From contig JAVHKY010000059.1 in assembly GCA_035079385.1 (NCBI GenBank), positions 310,001 to 374,000 of the forward strand: a stretch of DNA of 64,000 nt, in the 5' to 3' direction. The notes under the pieces were generated by a model. It saw only the letters and a list, made by a program, of their open reading frames with translations. It did not search any database and had not been told where the DNA came from. The position numbers and the translations under genes are program-made. Positions 10,519-24,194 of the stretch are shown here, one piece after another (position 1 is the first letter of the stretch; each line of letters begins with the position of its first letter). This stretch comes from Aspidiotus rigidus (taxonomy: Eukaryota; Arthropoda; Insecta; Hemiptera; Diaspididae).

Positions 10519-12300
10519 GACGGCTTCCTTAAGAATCTTAGCTCAGCCCCTTCGATGAGCGAGATATGCAATGCTTTAAACCCCATAAGTTTCCCTTCTA
10601 TCATATATTACGGATCGCGAGTCCAAATTTTATCATAATATATAGCTCAAGAGTTAGTTTTTGGCTGGACGGCGTACGGTGCCCGGCGAATTTCTCAAAA
10701 AAAAAAAAAAAAAAAAAAACAAAACAAAATACTCGGGATGACCTTATTTAGGACGTAGTCCTGGCACTTCTCCATATGGCGGTAAATCTCGTAGTCCTTC
10801 ATTACTCTTTGTCAATGGAACTTTTTCCGGGTGGCTTTACTGATGTCATGATAACCAGCCTCAATTGGTTGCGCGACAAAGGTGGACTGCCAGTAGTATC
10901 GAATGCCATTTTGTGCTCATCAAAGCGAATAGTGAAGTTTTTTAGCGGGGACCCCGCCATCCCTTTTGTTGGGGGTACTCTCAGGAAATTTTCGTCCGCG
11001 AGCGTCAACGCGAGCAAGGTTGATGACGTCACGGAGAAGGGAGGGGGACTTGGAAAAATTTCGACTCTCGAGCTATATATGATAGGAGCGGGACTTGGGA
11101 AGACGACGGCTTCTTTGAAATTGCAGCGCATTCAAGTTGCCACGTCATGATTTTCAGGACTTGAAAAAACTTCGGGCTCTAGGGGACTCGGGACAGCGGG
11201 TTCCTCGCTGCCATTGCAGTCCTGCAATGGCATCTAATTTCTTGGTCTCCTTCATGTAAAGCGCCAAGCAATCGTGACCTGATAATCTATAAACTCTACT
11301 CGTCACTCTCGTCCCCAGGGGAGGGAGGTTGGATCATTGCGCGGGTCAACCATCAGTGGAAGTAGGCTTTCTCTCTACGCTGTACTCGTGTTCACGGGAA
11401 GTGAGCGAAATATTGAGGTCGAGAACATATCGAGCCCAATATATGACGTGTCTAGTAAGGAGGAGCCTAGCATCGAGTATCTCTCCGTCCAAGAGATTCA
11501 TGAAGAAATTTTCTATGAGGGAACAAAGAGGAGCCAACAGGAACTTCGATATCATCAGGAAATTTAAGCAACTCACCAATGAAGATGCAGAAGTTGGAAG
11601 AGAGGCATATCGTCGAGAGTGAATCGGACTCTCTAATGATTAGGGTGGACGTTCACCTCCGGTAGTTGTAGGTGAGCGTATTGGATGATTAGCTCGGGAG
11701 GGATGTTAGAAAAGAGACCCACACAACCCACAGTATACTGGCCTATACTGGGATTATAAATATAACATGCAATGAACTGCCAATAGAGGGAGGAGAGGGG
11801 GGTAAAAGACTTTTGGATTTTTGAAACCTACCATTAGGTCTAGTAAAGAGCTAGTGAAAGCATAGTACAGTCCGAGTAAAAATAGACTTATTTTATTCTA
11901 TCTCGGATCCAAAATGTACCGACCTCCTTTGAATTATAACTCCTATTTTCTGCCTGAACAGTCTAATATAAGCCAAGTATAGAGCTAGCTCCGAGCTCAG
12001 ACACCAATAAGTTTTTCGAAGACCTCCCCCCCCCTCCTCCGGCTTGATCTGTACTTGTGTACATGTAGCTCAAAGTTCTGAATTTTTCTAATTCCTTACA
12101 GTAGGTTAGAGACTCCGTCCTCCTAAAATACGCATAAGACAAGTTTCCCGCTGAAAACCTCAACTATGTGCAGGGGCGGTAAGAGAAAAGTTTGCCTGTA
12201 ATGTTCTTTGCATAAAAGAAGGCGAATTTGGAAAAATTCAGATCATCGAGCCATACAACTCACGAGGGGAACTATAGAAAAATTTCTGTAGCCATTTCCA
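10519..12300. repeat. Non-coding dispersed repeats downstream of the Jockey element
   Basis: No gene is recognised. A module with CGAGCTATATATGATAGGAG and GGACTTGGAAAAATTTCGAC is present at 11040-11105 and a weaker copy near 12230. The same module recurs at 55.5-55.8 kb and 58.75-59.0 kb. There is an A-run at 10697-10719 and a TGACGTCA palindrome near 11024. ORFs on both strands here (10776-11150 plus, 10802-11131 minus) overlap and resemble nothing I know. Confidence 0.45.
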
Positions 12301-15300
12301 TTCATTAGCTAATGAAGGTCTTCCTGCGTACTACAAATTCTGACGGTGATCTTTCGTTCATCGTTGGAAGTTTTTGTCCTGGACCTACAAACATTCTAAG
12401 AACACAAACGTAGTCACTAAACATTAAGGGATGAGACTAAGAGATAGACTAATTCTTAAACCGTGGACTTGCAAGTCTAAACCAATAATGAGATAAATGT
12501 CAGTACTTTAAACCTTTCCTCTAGGTTTTCAATTTGGCTGTGATCTCAATCTCAACAATTTCTCTCGAGTTTTCTCTTTGCCAATTCCTTCTTTTGAATG
12601 CGAAAGTTTAAATCAAATTGAAAGCTACAGAATATCATTTCCTTCTTTAGGATGAATTTTTTTCTTCGAAAAAACTACAGAATTAGGTGTTGAGTTCTTA
12701 TATCTTTTGTATCGTGTACGCGCATTATCGCGTGAAATGAGCGTGATTGTTGAAACAGATTCTCCTCGAGACGGATACGTCTCAATGAATATAATTTTTG
12801 TTATTCTCTATAGTTAATAAATGCGCAATTAAAAACGCAAAAATTCAAGTCGCTAGTACAGTATTCGATGAATCAAAGGATACAAGATATTTTTCATTAT
12901 TTTCCCAGCACAGTTTTTATTAAAACTTCTCTCTCAGCGCGAACGTTCACCCAAAATAGCGATTTCACGATCAGTTGAAAATTAAATAGACTACCTACTG
13001 CTGCTGCTTTTAATGCTTTATAAATTTAATTAACGCTCTCGCCTCGCACCGTAACTGAAACTTCTCTCCCATCTTTGAATTTCGGGCAACCAACTTAACT
13101 GGTATACAGTATATAACAACTCGAGAAGGTAATTTTCTCACCCGTCAGTTTTCGGGTCTGTTTCGAAGTAAAACGAAAAACACGAACACACGTCTAAATC
13201 TGAGACCAAATTAAGGATTGTGCGAGCTGTCACAGAGATAGCAATACCCTCTTACATATCTTCGAGCCCTAGCTATACCATCTTCGCTCTTTCCTCCCCA
13301 ATTCGCCAAACTTTCGTCTACATTATATAAGCTGTTTCGAATATTAAAGACGAACCCGTTTAATTTCTCCTAATGAGAAATAGTTGTAAATGTAAGTAAT
13401 TTATTAAATCCGTTGAAGGGTTGATTGGAATGTGAAAGATCTGAGACATTGACTCGAAATATGGTTATGTATATTTAAATAAAGCGCGCGCGGAAGCACG
13501 AATTAGGCATACGAGATCAATTTAGGAGACGTCTGGTTTAAAAGAGGTAAAGACTGCGTTCCCGATTGTCGAAAAGGGTTTCAAAATTTGCTTTCTCTAA
13601 AATACTTTTAGATAATCCGCGTCATTTTCAAATCCCAAATTTGTCTGTATTATTAAACGAACAGCGAGCTCTTCCAAGAGCGGAAAGTTGGGTTAGTAAA
13701 GTTTTCGAACTTTAAGAAAGGCAGAAAAAAACATTAAATATCTTATCAATATCTAATAGGCTCCCTATGTAAGAGAAAAGATTATCATACTCCGGAAACT
13801 TTGAAAGAAAAAAAAGAAAATAGGATTCTTAAGGATAAATTTTATGTTTATATTTTATTACTATCAATACCTCCCTCTTTATTGAATATGTCTGTATCAA
13901 AAAATTTTAATCAGCATTTAAGTTGAAACCATCATTAACAAATAACCTGCAGGTAATGTAGCTGAAAGATTTTTGTAAAATTGTGAGAAAAAATTTGATT
14001 AAATTTTCAGGTTCTTGCCTGGTAAAAGTTGATTAAAAATGGCAGAAAATACAAAAAAAAAAAAAAATCATTCTTGTCACTAGATTGGAAATATTCATTA
14101 AAATCAAGACTTGAAGAGATTGAAAAAAAAAAAAATGAAAAATAATGAAAACTTCATTCAAAAAAGTTTAACGATTTTGGAACAAAAAAGGAAAGAACTG
14201 AAAAAATATGTTTCCTTTAATTCAACATCTTTGAATATTTTTTACAAAAAAAAAAAAACATTGTTTGTTCAAAACAAATTTTTTTTTTTATTTCAATTAA
14301 TCGAGTTTATTTTACGAACTCTTCAAAAACACACTGGAGCTCGAACAATGAGAGGGAATATCCAATTTTGGTGACCATAAAGAATGTCCAATAACTACGA
14401 CCCTTTTCGCTTTAAATTTGCTTGCGACAAGCCTTCAGTAACTTATAAGCTGCACGCCTCCTACATGACAACACGATCATGGAATTTCTGATAGAAATTA
14501 TACAAATTTCAATTTTCCTTACCGACGCATAATATTTGTATTTTTTTTTATTTTTTTTATTACGTATCCATCCTGTACAAAGGCCTTTTTCATATACGTC
14601 GTTCGTTTCATTCCTCTAGTCGCCTTATTTTTATGTCGCATATATCGTCGACGTCCCGAGTCGAGAGTGAACGACGTGCATTTGCGTACCACTGAAATAA
14701 TGTAAGTTTTCAATAAGTAGCTCAAAAAGTTTAAAGAGGGTACGACGTCGTCGGTTATGTATTGTTACACACATATTCAATTTGGAAAATGGCTACCTAC
14801 GGAATTTATTTTTCGCCAGATGCCTCTGTGTAAAGCTCGATTCTAACGTTATTGAATACTTCCTCGTCGCCCGGTCTGCCCCGTCCGAGCCTGGCATGGC
14901 GCTCTTAAAATAATGGAATCGGTACTTTTCATATATACGCAGCAGACACTATCCCGCATTCATCACCATATCGTCTCGTATTCTCTTTTTCGCCTTCTTG
15001 CGCACGTTTCGTACCATCATTGTTAGAAAAATGTCTTATATCTTGCGATATAAAATATTAAAATAAGCGAAAAAAATACAAAACCAGCAAAACTACGATG
15101 GTGCACCGATTGCCTGTACAACGTACGTTAGAATGTATACGCCAGAGGTCGGTTTACATAGATTTTAAAGCTTGTTAGGTTTCTTAATGATCACTAGTCT
15201 TCAATAGAATATAAAACCCTCGAGTACTTCCGAGTAATTTCTTTCTTCTTTTACTTCTACGACGAGGCCTCTCCAAGTAATCCTCGAGTTAGTCTACTAG

Positions 15301-16323
15301 TGTTATTTAATTAGCGGAGGAAAACTTGAAGAAGCCAATTTATGCGAAATCACGTTGTGTTCTCAATTATTTTCTAATTATTATGAAGCGTCGTATACAG
15401 ACTGCACCGATATAGGCCCATAAAGAACTACAAGACTAAGGAAAAAATTTGTCGAACCCTTTTTAAGAACACATTCATGTAACCATATACGAACCGACGC
15501 CGACGTTCAAAAAAAAAAAAAAAAGAACGAAGGAAAAAAAGCTTTAAATGAAAATAAATTCCTTTGTCTAATAGACGTATACATGTATTTGCTATTATTT
15601 TCTCGGCCATTAAATCAAGGCGGACCGAGGACTCTGAAGAGTTGAATTACGAAAACGAATATACTGACTTGCGAGATAAAAGTGTGAGTATACGCGCCAC
15701 GACGAAAATGGCAAATGCGACAATGTTAAATGGATGCGCAAAAATGCGAGAAACAAGACAAACGAGGAATTCCGTCAACTGGGGACCGGAGTGGCAACAA
15801 ACAAAAACTAAAAAGGAGAGTAGAGGGAGTCAAAGACAGGCAATGAAATCACACAAAAAGTTCGAATATAATCCAGGCTGAAACGTATGATACAATCGAG
15901 AAAATTCACATTTTAGTTTACGCTTATTATTGCTATAGCCTACTCATCACAAATAATGTGCCAAAAGACATTCGCCTATAATAAAATCTACTGAAATGTT
16001 ATATTAACACCCGAATTGATAGGGGAAGAGCTTAGAGACTAAACAAGAACTGAAAGGTTATTTAAAGGCTAGCGATGATCACGTTGAAAAGTAAATCTAA
16101 TTAATATTTCGACATTTCAGTTCAACTGCTATACAATTTTATGAGGGTCATTATAGGTGCCTGTACAAAGAAATTGAAAAATAACGCGAAAATTTTAATC
16201 TTCTCCAAATAAACAGAATTATGAAAGGTTACTCACCAAACTGTATAAATAATTCGTAAGCGGAAAGTAATTTTTCTCCGACGTCAAAGCTTGAAAACGT
16301 TTAATAAACAATTGGGTATAGTG

Positions 16324-16359
<36 letters not shown>

Positions 16360-19300
16360 AAAAAGTGAGAGAAAAAAGAGTAAGTTAATTCTTGTATAAA
16401 ATTAAAGGCCCAAGGACGAGATTCATGCATGAGCAAACTGATATGGGGAAATAGGCGAAAAATTTTGCAATGGCGTTTTGCGATTATCTTACTTACATGT
16501 GTAGGTCACATGTTCAATTATCATCTGAATGACCAGAAATTCGTACATATACCCTCAACGTTTTTCACATTTTTTATTACGAAGATTTCTTTTCTGGGCG
16601 GCATATTTCAGCTCTACAGTGATTCTGGGGTTTCATTGAATTGGCAGTACAATTTTGAAATTTCAAAAAGATACCTATACTTAAATAATACTTCCTGGTA
16701 AATATTTCGATAATATTGTAATAATGAACCTACGTATATCTAAGTATAGTTTTAAAAGTTGAAGACACAAAATATTCGAGATGGTCTAGAAAAGTTTGTT
16801 TTACTGATTAGTTTATCTCATATTTCATCCCAGAAATCGTCTCGTTTCCAAAAGTTGGTTGATATGATTGCGAAAATATGAAGCGAATACTTTGGAATAA
16901 AAACTGCAAATGGCCATTAAAAAACAGCTATAAAAATAGCGAGTTTTGTTTGAAACCGGAAGTTACCTGAAGTTATTACAAAAAAGTTTTTTGAAACTGA
17001 GTTCACTACTAAGTATAAGCTTGAATTTTCTGCTTCATGAATGCGGTCACACGTACTCCATTTCTCGTAATTATATTTCTAATTTGGTAAATGAGATGAT
17101 TTTCGAGTTACCTTTTTACAATAGGATTCATATGATAGAAATCTCGAACAATGATTAAATTAGATACCTTTATACGTTAGTAAATGAAGCTATTCTAAGT
17201 TTTTGATGACAAATAACAGAATTTAATACTTCATTGGTGCAACAATATAGGTACCGTACCTAAATAAATTTTGTCTTTGAGTATAGGAATGCAACAAACG
17301 TTACATTAAAATATTATCCTTGGGTGGAATATAGGCCTATTAGTACTCCCAGTCAAGTCTATTTTTATTCTAGCGAATGTATTTTATAAATTTCAAGTAG
17401 GTAGGTACCTACTTAGATTCAATGAGAAATTCCTTTGCTCATAAAGAATTCCATTGTTCTCCCTCGCTCCAAGATTGCTAGAGCCATCAAATAGTTGAAT
17501 TTTCCATAATAGAATATGATTGTACATATTAGATCTGATTAATCATCATGAATTCCTCATTTACTCTGCTATAACAGTTACTCGTATAAAGATTAATTGA
17601 GTAATATTACTCAGGTCCTTTGACTCATTACAAGTTTGTTGATGACCATGTAAGGCACTATAACTGTATAGATACAAAGCTTAACTCACTGCTCAATCGG
17701 TGCCTTATGATCAATAGATCATAATCAGCTTATGTCATTCTTGGAAGGAAATCGCAAACGCCCTATAATGCAGACCGCAGAGATCAGCGATTTCAGCCAA
17801 GTTGATTTTTACATACAATTTGGTCCGGGCATATTGTAGGATCGCTAGCGTCGCCTATGTAAAATACCTAGAAAGTACTGATAAGCGAACGGTGATCGTG
17901 ACTTGAAACCAAAGGTGATTTTTTAGTTTTTCTTAAATTTCTCCAAAAATAATGAATTTAGGCGTGTACTAGTAGGGAATGAAATTGAAGAGTGGGAAAT
18001 TTTCTTCCAGATGATCATATTTTTGAGAGATTTTAAAAAATTCAAAAATTTTGCGCGATGCTAACGCTGCCCGGTCCGAGAATGAATAAAAGATTGTTAA
18101 TGATGAAAAGAGACTTCAACTTTTCTTTTGAGCTACAATTCACTCTCAAGATACTCATGATTTTTAAAACATTTGACAACAAAATTCTCCCGAAATTCTC
18201 TTAGGAGCTATCATGTGTAACTTTTAATCATTATTAGTGAACTTTTTGCAAAAGTGCCCAACTTTGTAGACCGGATCGTCTTTTTTGACGCTACAGAAAT
18301 CTGGAATAAGTTGGAAGCAGTGGGAGAGGGATTGGGATTCATTCAACATCCGACTAAGTTTTTTGTGACTGATGACTGATCGCAAATTGAATCGAGTCCT
18401 GTAGAAGCCGGCCAAGCGACAAGACAACATTTTGGAGGAAGATATTTCTTGTATTTGTACAATAGACCTTATTTTATAGATTGTTGTCATGTCGATTGGC
18501 CGGCTTTTACTGAACTCGGTTCAATTTGTAATCGCGTACCTTCTTTGTTGTGTTTGTGTATAAAAGTGTAAACAAGAAGCCCGCACAATTACACTCAGAT
18601 TTTTTGTTTCAAGCAATTCCACGGGAATTAATGTTAAGGGAAGAATGTCGAAGTCAAACTCAAGCGCAGGTTAAAACTTGAAAGGGAAATCTATGGTCGT
18701 AGCAGAATTATCGTTGTTTGTCATCAATCGACTATCGAGATGCAGTCCTTAATCGAGATGAGAATGGCCAAATGACGTGTATAAACAGAATGACTCATGA
18801 GTGATGACTGACTGTTCACCTTGCGGTTATTTCTAGATTGTTCCTCCGATAAATACAAACATTCTGCTCTGCACTCTCGCAGGTATGGTTAACGTCTTAC
18901 ATTGTACTTATGTATATTTTGATCCTCTTCATTTTGTTCTCAAAGATAGAGTGTAGCCTATTCATCAATAAACTCAATCCTAATTGAATTTAATTTTCTT
19001 GTTTTAATTTGTGCAGCAATTTTGCAGTCAACAAGTAGGTGTGGGCAGTCCGTAGAGTAGGCAGTGATGTCAGTAACTTTCTTTTGGGTTTGCAACTTCA
19101 TTTAATTTTGATAGATAGGTAATTGTTTGTCGTGATTTTGTTCATTAACGACATAAACCGTTCCAGTTTTTACGGCTCACACCTTGCAAAGTATAAAACG
19201 AAACACCGCAAAGGTAGGCTACCAATCTTACAATATGAGTAGAACCATCATAATTACGCTCTCCTATTATTTTGCGCGAGTATAAATCTGATACACTTTC

Positions 19301-22300
19301 ATTGATGCATCTTATTGAACTTTCAGCTCAAAATCTCGCTTTGTGATCATTTTCCTTCAACCTCACAGTTTTATTGTCATGAGCGCACCAAAGAATTCTT
19401 GAAACTAATATTCTTCGTATATTATACGCAAGTGTAAAAGGTTAGTACTGAAATGAGGTTCATTTTCTGCTTACTCGTTTGGTTACGTGGTGATGTTTCT
19501 GGTAGGCTTATTCAATCTATAGCCTGTAATTATTTTGACTTGCAGGTTCTATTTTCGTAAAAAATTCTCTACCATTGCAAGGGCGCTCCGGTCAAGATAG
19601 AACTTCGTACAGCAAGACCGACGCAAAAAATAATTCTCAGGTAACGACTTCAATGAGTACCAAATTAATATTTATTCTTCGGTATTTATCGTGTATTCAC
19701 ATATGGAAACCAGGTACAACAGTCATTTTGAAAGATAAATACTTACTGTTTTCACCAATATTGAGCATAGCTCCTCGACGTCCTCATTCGGTTTTTCGAG
19801 TACTCCCTTTACATGTTTGACGTCTGTCGATGATTTCAAACGAAACAGAATCCATCGACATCAATCTGAAAACGGAAAATTCATTTCGACATTAAAAATA
19901 CAAATAATTTCTAACATTCACAATTCAGTTTTGTTATTGAAAATTCCTGAAAAATTGAGTGAATTTTTATACATTCTAACTATGTGGAAACGATCGAATT
20001 TCTGTTCTCTGACCCTCACAGCTCGTTTCACCTTTCAAACGAAGCACCGATATCGTATTATTAGAAAGTAACGGTATCATTCAAAGGAAGATATATTCAA
20101 TTTACCGTGCCCGCATTGCATGAGGACAGAAGAAGTTTAATAAAGCACGTTTCCGAAAACAAAATGTATGAAATGAAAATGAGAACGAAAAGACGAAAAA
20201 ATAAATAAATATAAAAGTAAAACGAAACAACCAACTAAGTTCGCAGTAACGGGTGTCAAGATATAGATTGTACACTCGGTACTACTCAGACAGGAATTGC
20301 AGAACTAGAAATTTCAATATAATGGAAATGGCTCGGAAAGCTATTCCTTGTTTTATATGTGATGCGTTGAAGGAAAGCTTTTGGTTTTTATTTCTCGGCT
20401 AATGGAGTAGGATGTAGGGGTGTTGTAGCTGCTACTCTTACTGCTGCTGTTGTTGCTCAGAGGCAGCAGGCGAGAAGATGGTATATAACAAAAGTGGTAC
20501 TGAGTTTGATAAAAGGTAGGTGACAGCGGTCGCGCACGCCACATTACTTTAAAAAAAGAAACCCTTTTACTCGAATTTTTCGTGTGTCTTTTTTTCATCT
20601 CACTCGTCTCTCGTTCGTATCGAACAAATACTTTTAAAAGCAATGTATTTGTATTTTAAAAGTAAAATAAATAGTGACGATGGCATGCACCGTGCGTAGT
20701 TGTTTTATGGATATAACCAACTCTTGCTCATTGCCGTTTTTCGAGTGATGCACTCGTCTTTCTTATAATATGTATAAAATTATGCAGTATTCTTCATCTT
20801 GGATCACAGTCAGTCTCCATTCGCGAAGAATTGCCTTCGTAAGCTGCTTACATCGACTTCTAATTGAATTTACATTTCAAATTTTTGTTCGATTCTAGCA
20901 TGCAAAAAGAAAAATTAATCTGTTTTCTCTTTCGCTGATGCGATTCTCGTAATAATGAAACGGATTTAGTGAGCGTCCGTTACCATCACGGTCAACCCTT
21001 AAAACGCTCGCCAAACTCTGCTATAAACGGAACATACAGACACAGTTATCTCTTTACATGTTTAATTGTCAATACGAAATGAGACGACGATGCGATGCGT
21101 TCGTTCTCCATACTGGGTGTACACATATACAGTATACACGTTAAAAGCATTCGCATTAAGGGCTTTTAATGGATTTCGAGAATTGAACTCGGTCGCTTTC
21201 TCGCTGCCCTTCACTCTCGCTCTCTTAAGTATTTAAGTAATGTTATCATTGATTCGACAAAGGGCAGGAAAAAGCCGCGTTGAAAGTTAAATGACTAAAA
21301 GAGGTTTCTGATTGTGACGTGCATATAGTGTAAACATGAAATGAATTACCGCTCACGAGAAGGGAGAAGAAAAGATAGAAAGACTTGACAGTAGTATATC
21401 CGCTGTGAAAAATGACTACAATAGGCTTCATTACTGCGATTCGTCTAAAAATGTAGTCTACAACTCTATGTTTACTTCCTGCGTCCTGACCGTTCGGTGA
21501 GGTGAATCCGTATCGCACAAACTGTAACAAATTAGACCGCGTACATAGATTTATTCAGCGCATGAATTCAATAGAGCAATCCTCTTCCTTTATATAACTC
21601 TCATACATAGCATGATATACAGAAAAAAGAAAGAAGAGTATTCTATGTTCTTATTGTAACAGTAAGCCCGTAAATGACGATCCTACACAGACGCGGATTC
21701 CAACTTTATTCCCATATTATTTACTGGTTCAGTTAGATATACGTATAGTACATATTAATTACTGCAGCATTCTACAACTCAATATCCGACACGTTTCGTA
21801 TGCTTGTATCTGTTGTAAACTTATACCGCCACAGACCCTTCACAGATCCTACGAATAAGCAGACATAACAACGTACCCCTCTTCGATATAAAAACGAATT
21901 TAAAACGTATTCCGGGTATTGCGAGCGCCATTCTTATGTTCGCGAATGTGATTTACGTGCCTCGAATAATATTCCGCGCCAACATTCGATAAAAAGTTTT
22001 TCCTGAAATTTGCGCGCATATATACGAAATTGTACACATAGTACTTCTTACGTTTATCGGTTGACAAAGTTATAGGTTATGAATAAATTGTTATCGTTGT
22101 AAATAAACTGCGTGTCTGGCAGGAGGAGGGGGTGGCATTTTCTAGATGAGCTTTTTCTACAATTCTTTTGCATGTCCCACTCTTCAGTAGAACAGTCTGG
22201 AACAGTCGTGCAAATGTGTATAAGAGAGTCAGCATAAATCGCATTCGCTTCAGCGTCGCGTCGCCTTATTTTACGTACGTGAGACGAGTAATAAGATCGT

Positions 22301-23860
22301 TTAAATGAAAATATTCGACAAACACTTGTATTCTTAAAATTACATTTTGAACAGCAGTGCCAGTCATAAACGGTAATAAAATGAATTATTCTTTAAACCT
22401 CCTCTTCCATGTTTTTCTTCCTCAGGTCTTCTGCGCCCCTTTTTTTTTTTCGAAAAACGAAATCAGCGGCATTATTGCCATTTTTGTTTTTTCGTGATGA
22501 AAAAAGAGAACAAGAAACGATGAGGTTTGATTTTTACCATTTCTTCGAATGGGAATAACGTTGGAAAGTATACAATCGTTCGAATAAAAAACCTCATTTC
22601 GAGCGAGCCTTTTACTTAACTTGATGATGATCGTTATCTGGAAAATTTCTTCTGCGGTAGAAATGAGCAGAGGGGCACCCGTAAGAACAACAAATAATGG
22701 TGATTGAAAACTTTGTGGTTGCATTCTCAAAAATTTTTCAGCCCACTAATGAAGAGTGAATATATCGGTGTGCTGACGAGAGGTATTTCAACATCTCTGT
22801 TTGGTTGTGAGTTGTGTAGAATGATTAAACGGAATATCGAATTCTTCGTCTCCGATCGAGACTCGCTATCAAGTCTGCGATGAAGGAGTGAAATTGAGGA
22901 ATGAAACACCAGTCGCCATAACAAAGTTTGGAACATTTACGTATCATTCTTCAACTTGGACATTAAAACGTAGTTGATTACGGTATTTGATGACGTCATT
23001 GATAAGATCATAGTCATATAACCTTGACAATTTTCCAAGAGTATTCCTAGTCTTACACGCATATGAAATGCTAATATGATAATGAAAAAATTTCTATAGA
23101 TCACCTCCCATGTCTTTCTTTTATAAAATCCCACGGGGGACGCAGATGGAGTCCAATTCAACTTGATGCTGAAGAACTTTCTTCGGTGTGGAGCTATCTA
23201 TATCATCGGGATGAAAGAAAAACTACTCTATGAGGACGCCCTCGGCCTTCTACAAAGTTTGATCGGTATACCAGGTTATATTTCGAGAAGATAATTGAGC
23301 AAATTCGCCTGGGGTAGGGCCTGGTACGTTAGGTTACATATCAGCGGAGAAACTAACCTGTGAGAGACGTGAAACTTCATCTGCTAGTAAGGCTCACGAG
23401 AGGTTAAGACAGACTTCTATGGTACAAACCATTTTGAGCGGCCGGACGCAGATCCAGGATGAGTTGAAATGTAAACAGTCTGAAGACATAAAACATGTCA
23501 AAAATTTTTTAGACTTCTCAGAAGTTGTTTACCGTCTCATGTTCTACGATTTGGCCATCTTTTTCCTCTTTTCCTGTACACGAATACTACCATTTTGGAA
23601 TTAGAAATTAATGAATTCCATTAGAATATAGAGCATTGGTAAAATAAAGGGAGTTCCTCCCTGCAAAGACTCTTTCTCCAATGGTTGACTTGTCAAATAC
23701 ATGTCCAAGCTAGGTTGCAAAGTCTATGGAATCTGTCATCTCCTTCTCTCCCAAGAAGAGAAGAAATTGTTGGCAATATCATTTAAGATAACCATGGAAA
23801 TTATAATATAAGAGTAATGACGATGTTAATTTGAGAAGAGAGTAATATACAAGACGTACG
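12300..23860. other. Long stretch without recognisable genes
   Basis: AT-rich DNA with only short, low-complexity ORFs and no LIM, kinesin or transposase motifs. It lies upstream of the LMO exons seen, so it may include LMO first-intron or regulatory DNA; that is inference. A (GA)n microsatellite is at 16326-16354. The plus-strand ORF 15564-15881 is highly charged and resembles no family I know. Confidence 0.5.
16326..16354. repeat. (GA)n microsatellite
   Basis: About 14 uninterrupted GA units followed by an A-run and further GA-rich sequence. On one strand this is a potential GAGA-factor binding tract. Confidence 0.9.
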
Positions 23861-23884
23861 ACAGAGACTACGTGTTCTTATTTA

Positions 23885-24022
23885 ATACTTGAAGACTCCG
23901 TGGATCTACCTCAAGAACCATCTTTGTCCATATGGTGGCAGCACGCCTACTTCTGCTAGTGTTCAGCAAAGCCAAACTTGAAGACTCCGTGGATCTACCT
24001 CAAGAACCATCTTTGTCCATAG
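23885..24022. repeat. Short direct duplication, 45 bp, about 90 bp apart
   Basis: The phrase CTTGAAGACTCCGTGGATCT and the 25 bases after it, ending in ATCTTTGTCCAT, occur twice without visible differences, starting near 23888 and 23978. Confidence 0.85.
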
Positions 24023-24194
24023 AAATCAGTCTGGCCTCGGCATTCAGGTGGCAAAGATACGACCAGAAGAGAGAGACTTGAAAAACTATTCTTCAAAAGC
24101 TCGTCAAGTGAACCAAGTTGGGAGATCTACAGAAATTTTTGTTCGTGAGTTTTTCATTAGCAGAATATAAAGAAATTGACATCAAAAAGCTGAA

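Noticed and set aside
10776..11150. 124-codon plus-strand ORF as a gene
   Set aside because: It overlaps a 109-codon minus-strand ORF and contains the dispersed GACTTGG/CTCGAGC module found elsewhere in non-coding repeats.
15564..15881. 105-codon charged plus-strand ORF as a gene
   Set aside because: No family resemblance, no splice or codon-use support; could be chance in this composition.
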